Origin: Collinsella sp.
Lineage (GTDB): Bacteria > Actinomycetota > Coriobacteriia > Coriobacteriales > Coriobacteriaceae
Direction of reading: 5' to 3'
Assembly: GCA_022720335.1 (NCBI GenBank)
Contig: JAIHVJ010000078.1
Location: 1 to 8,246, forward strand
Length of the DNA: 8,246 nucleotides
Below the pieces are notes generated by a model. The model was not told the origin of the DNA. It saw nothing but the letters and a program-made list of their open reading frames with translations, and made no database searches. Below are positions 5,753-8,246 of this stretch, one piece after another. The translations under genes and the position numbers were made by a program. The first letter of the stretch is position 1. Every line of letters begins with the position of its first letter.

Positions 5753-7930
5753 ATGAACCTCCGCTCATCTCTTGCCTGCACCTCGAGCGATATCGTTCGC
5801 TGGGGACTGCGCTCCGTCCTCAAGCGCCAGGGCGGCGTGCTTCCTGGACGCATCGCCATGAAGATTAACCCCTATCTGCTGAGTGACCTGGCGAGTCTTG
5901 TCGACCGCAGCGTGGTGATCACCGGCACCAACGGTAAGACCACCACTTCAAACCTGATCGCCGACGCCGTTGCCGCCAGCGGCGCCACCGTGGTATGCAA
6001 CCGCGCCGGCAACAACATGGAGCCGGGCGTGGTGGGCGCACTGCTCGAGGCGCGCAGCGGCCTCAAGCGAGCCGGCGGCGGCAAGCGCGTAGGCGTTTTT
6101 GAATGTGATGAGCTCTACACCGTGCGCGTCCTGCCCAAGCTCAAGCCGACGCACTTCGTGCTGCTCAACTTGTTCCGTGACCAGCTGGATCGCTATGGCG
6201 AGATCGATCACACCCAGGAGGTCATCGCCCACGCGTTGGAGCTTTCGCCGGCAACGACGCTCATCTACAACGCCGACGACCCGCTGTGCGCCTCAATCGC
6301 CGCGCGCGTTCCCAACGCGAGTATTGCCTTTGGCATCGATGGCGCCACTAACACCGAATCTGACCGCATTAGCGACTCGCGCTTTTGCTCGCAGTGCAAC
6401 GCCCCGTTGGAGTACGACTACGTACAGTATGGTCAACTCGGCGCTTACCATTGCCCCTCGTGCGGTTGGGCACGCCCCGCACTGGTCCGCCGCGTAACGA
6501 ATGTAGAGCTCAGTCGCGATGGCTATGGTTTTGACCTGTCGTTTGGATCTGATTCCAGCGCGCCAGCCGCGCACATCGCCACGCGCTACAACGGCTTATA
6601 TATGGCCTATAACGTTGCCGCCGCATTCTTTGCCGCACGCGAGCTGGGCGTGGATGCAGCGCATCTGCAGCCCACGCTCGATGCCTACGTGCCCGCCGGC
6701 GGACGCATGGGCCGCTGGGATATTGCCGGTCGCACCGTCGAGGCAAACCTGGCCAAGAATCCCGTGGGCTTCGATCGACAGATCCAGTCCATTAAGACGG
6801 CGGGCGGCAGACTCTGCGCTTTCTTCCTGAACGACAACAGCGCCGACGGCCACGATGTCTCCTGGATCTACGACGTCGACTTCGAGCGCATTGCCGATGC
6901 CCCAGGGCTTGTCGCCTTTGCCGGCGGCACGCGTGCACACGATATGCAGGTGCGTCTCAAGTACGCCGGCATCGACGCCGCCATTATCTCGGACGTCGCG
7001 CAGGCAATTGGCGCCGTGGCAGACGAGGCTGCTGGCGACACTTTCTACGCCGTCGCCAACTACACGGCCTTCCCGCCGCTGGTCAAGGAGCTCGACGAGC
7101 TTAAGGGTGCCGATGCGAGCTCGGTTGTCTCCTGCGCCGTAACGCGCGCCGATGGCAACGCCATCCCTTCCGCCGTCGCGCCGGTCGAGCTTTCACGCCC
7201 CCTGCGTATCGTCTACCTGTACCCCGATGCCCTCAACCTCTATGGCGACGGCGGCAACGTCATTGCCCTCGAGCGCCGCTGCGCCTGGCGCGGCATCCCC
7301 GTGCGCGTGGACGAGGTCCGTATGGGCGAGACGCTCGATCTGCACGATGCCGATATTGTCATGATGGGCGGCGGCTCCGACCGCGACCAACTGGCGGTTG
7401 CACATGAACTGCTCGCTCAAAAAGACAAGGTTGCGGCCTATGTTGAGGACGGCGGCACACTGCTTGCCATCTGTGGCAGCTATCAGCTGCTCGGCCGTTC
7501 ATACTACATGGGCGAGAATCGCATCGAAGGCATGGGCATCATTGCCGCCGAGACCGTGCGCGGCTCCGACCGCCTGATCGGCAACGTCGCCGTCAAGACC
7601 GACCTGGCACCTGAGCCCTTTGTGGGATTCGAGAACCACGGCGGCCGCACCCTTTTGGACGCCGATGCCACGCCGCTCGGAACGTCTGTCGTCGTGGGCA
7701 CCGGCAACAACGGCGACGATGGCTTTGAGGGTCTGGTCTACAAGGGCGTCATCGGCACATACCTGCACGGACCGGCGCTGCCCAAGAACCCCGAGCTCGC
7801 CGACTGGCTGATCGAGCACGCCCTCGAGCGCCGCGGCGACGCACAGGCCAACGCTCTGCTGCCGCTCAAGCCCCTCGACGACACCTACGAGCACGCCGCC
7901 CACGACGCCGCCATGAAGCTCCTCCCCTAG
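5753..7930 (+). CDS. MurT-GatD fusion: lipid II isoglutaminyl synthase (glutamine-hydrolysing)
   Basis: This 725-aa protein joins two normally separate subunits. Together MurT and GatD convert the D-Glu of the lipid II stem peptide to D-isoglutamine with ATP and glutamine at the inner membrane face. Residues 1-455 are MurT. The N-terminus (VRWGLRSVLKRQGGVLPGRIA) aligns with MurT starts. ITGTNGKTTTSNL (56-68) is the P-loop. Cys212/215 and Cys234/237 form the MurT zinc ribbon (CSQC...CPSC). AYVPAGGRMGRWD and NLAKNPVGF follow, then the DUF1727 signature LNDNSADGHDVSWIYDVDFE (359-378), which carries the Asp thought to complete the amidase triad. A 25-residue or so linker (456-482) leads to GatD (483-695), with LAICGSYQLLG (nucleophile Cys574) and IGTYLHGPALPKNP (His672). 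All key residues are present, and total length is near the sum of the S. aureus proteins. The start at 5753 has AGGA eight bases upstream. Stop and terminator follow directly. Confidence 0.95.
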   Translation: MNLRSSLACTSSDIVRWGLRSVLKRQGGVLPGRIAMKINPYLLSDLASLVDRSVVITGTNGKTTTSNLIADAVAASGATVVCNRAGNNMEPGVVGALLEARSGLKRAGGGKRVGVFECDELYTVRVLPKLKPTHFVLLNLFRDQLDRYGEIDHTQEVIAHALELSPATTLIYNADDPLCASIAARVPNASIAFGIDGATNTESDRISDSRFCSQCNAPLEYDYVQYGQLGAYHCPSCGWARPALVRRVTNVELSRDGYGFDLSFGSDSSAPAAHIATRYNGLYMAYNVAAAFFAARELGVDAAHLQPTLDAYVPAGGRMGRWDIAGRTVEANLAKNPVGFDRQIQSIKTAGGRLCAFFLNDNSADGHDVSWIYDVDFERIADAPGLVAFAGGTRAHDMQVRLKYAGIDAAIISDVAQAIGAVADEAAGDTFYAVANYTAFPPLVKELDELKGADASSVVSCAVTRADGNAIPSAVAPVELSRPLRIVYLYPDALNLYGDGGNVIALERRCAWRGIPVRVDEVRMGETLDLHDADIVMMGGGSDRDQLAVAHELLAQKDKVAAYVEDGGTLLAICGSYQLLGRSYYMGENRIEGMGIIAAETVRGSDRLIGNVAVKTDLAPEPFVGFENHGGRTLLDADATPLGTSVVVGTGNNGDDGFEGLVYKGVIGTYLHGPALPKNPELADWLIEHALERRGDAQANALLPLKPLDDTYEHAAHDAAMKLLP

Positions 7931-7936
7931 CACCTC

Positions 7937-7974
7937 ACCACCACAAAGGGGACAGGCACCTTTGTGGTGGTTTT
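7937..7974 (+). terminator. Rho-independent terminator of the murT-gatD operon
   Basis: A perfect 13-bp stem (ACCACCACAAAGG at 7937-7949, complement at 7959-7971) closes a 9-base loop, GGACAGGCA, and runs into TTTT. It begins 7 bases after the stop codon. The AAAGGGGACAGGCACCTTT core resembles a short palindrome that I recall as recurring in intergenic regions of many anaerobes. The terminator may therefore be built from, or overlap, a dispersed repeat. Confidence 0.85.
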
Positions 7975-8172
7975 GACCCGTCCCAGCAGTTTGTCTCGAT
8001 CTGTAACATCTAGACCGTTAAAAGTCGTCTTACTGTTACAGAATGAGATGTTCGTCCCGAAGCCTGCCGTCTGTCTCGATCTGTAACAGGTAGAGCCGAT
8101 TTGCCTGCCCAGATGTTACAGATTGAGATATTTGAAGATCGGAATAGAAGCCTACTCCTGTGTGGTGGTTTT
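7963..8172 (+). repeat. 12-base direct repeat flanking the phased array
   Basis: TGTGGTGGTTTT occurs at 7963-7974, as the right arm and T-tract of the terminator, and at 8161-8172. The two copies bracket the alternating repeat array. The second lacks the complementary left arm, so it cannot form a terminator. The pair could be a duplicated insertion target or a partial copy of the terminator. Confidence 0.5.
7994..8128. repeat. Array of four 15-base elements in alternating orientation, 40-base period
   Basis: TCTCGATCTGTAACA occurs at 7994-8008 and again, identical, at 8074-8088 on the plus strand. Its inverted counterparts are TGTTACAGAATGAGA (8034-8048) and TGTTACAGATTGAGA (8114-8128). All three spacers are exactly 25 bases and differ in sequence, apart from TAGA and CCG shared between the first and third. 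Each plus/minus pair can fold into a hairpin of 13-14 matched bases. No open reading frame crosses it credibly and no cas gene is near, so this is not a CRISPR. It may be a REP/BIME-like extragenic element or a cluster of operator sites. Confidence 0.8.
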
Positions 8173-8212
8173 CCAGTTTGCCAACGATATACGCGCCGGC
8201 AAAAAAGTCTGC

Positions 8213-8218
8213 TATACT
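8213..8218 (+). promoter_or_regulatory. Likely -10 box of the tRNA gene
   Basis: TATACT lies 10 bases before the first tRNA base, giving a leader of a few nucleotides, as usual for tRNA transcripts. No consensus -35 sits at 17 bases. TTGCCA at 8178-8183 is too far away (29 bases). The A6 run (8201-8206) lies between them. Confidence 0.45.
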
Positions 8219-8228
8219 CTTTCCCGCT

Positions 8229-8246
8229 GTCCCCATCGTCTAGCGG
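8229..8246 (+). tRNA. 5' end of a probable tRNA-Glu, cut by the window edge
   Basis: The last 18 bases, GTCCCCATCGTCTAGCGG, match the start of bacterial tRNA-Glu. They give a GTCCCCA acceptor strand, T8, C9, the D-stem GTCT and the A-G...GG of the D-loop. E. coli tRNA-Glu begins GTCCCCTTCGTCTAGAGG. The anticodon is outside the window, so the amino-acid identity is inferred from this 5' end only. Confidence 0.75.

Noticed and set aside
7994..8128. CRISPR array
   Set aside because: Repeats alternate in orientation, are only 15 bases long and imperfect, and no cas gene is in the window.
8036..8236. 66-codon minus-strand open frame
   Set aside because: It spans the repeat array and the start of the tRNA gene, with no ribosome site or recognisable protein.

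Overview
The window looks like a chromosomal segment from a high-GC Gram-positive gut anaerobe of the class Coriobacteriia, with Collinsella or a close relative the likeliest source. This is inferred from GC-rich codon use, strong AGGAGG-type ribosome sites, fermentative dehydrogenases, a MurT/GatD peptidoglycan amidation enzyme and the style of the extragenic repeats. No marker gene here settles the genus.

Left part (1-3087), all on the minus strand. Read in transcription order it holds: an iron-type alcohol dehydrogenase (3087-1864), a Rho-independent terminator, a GldA-type glycerol dehydrogenase (1785-685) with an intact D171/H254/H271 metal triad, a second terminator, a truncated remnant of a diverged GldA paralogue (528-202), and the first 16 codons of an unidentified gene running off the left edge (50-1). 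The two intact enzymes fit fermentative NAD(H) redox balancing. They need not be one transcript, because a full terminator stands right in front of the gldA ribosome site.

Middle (3088-3587). A 500-base divergent intergenic region separates the dehydrogenases from a plus-strand operon. It holds a 9-bp inverted repeat close to the alcohol dehydrogenase start, a tandem pair of 21/22-base repeats, two copies of an AAACGTTT element, and only weak core promoters.

Right part (3588-7930), plus strand. Two helical-repeat proteins of unknown function (358 and 347 aa), joined by a TAATG stop/start overlap, appear to be ancient tandem paralogues of each other. They are followed 45 bases later by a 725-aa single-chain fusion of MurT (Mur ligase fold) and GatD (glutamine amidotransferase). 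In staphylococci and pneumococci these are two proteins that together amidate lipid II D-glutamate to D-isoglutamine. The operon ends at a strong hairpin terminator.

Right edge (7931-8246). The terminator is followed by four copies of a 15-base element in alternating orientation with an exact 40-base period. Then come a tRNA-type promoter and the first 18 bases of a probable tRNA-Glu. The most unusual items are the MurT-GatD fusion with its two coupled unknown partners, and the 40-base phased alternating repeat array.
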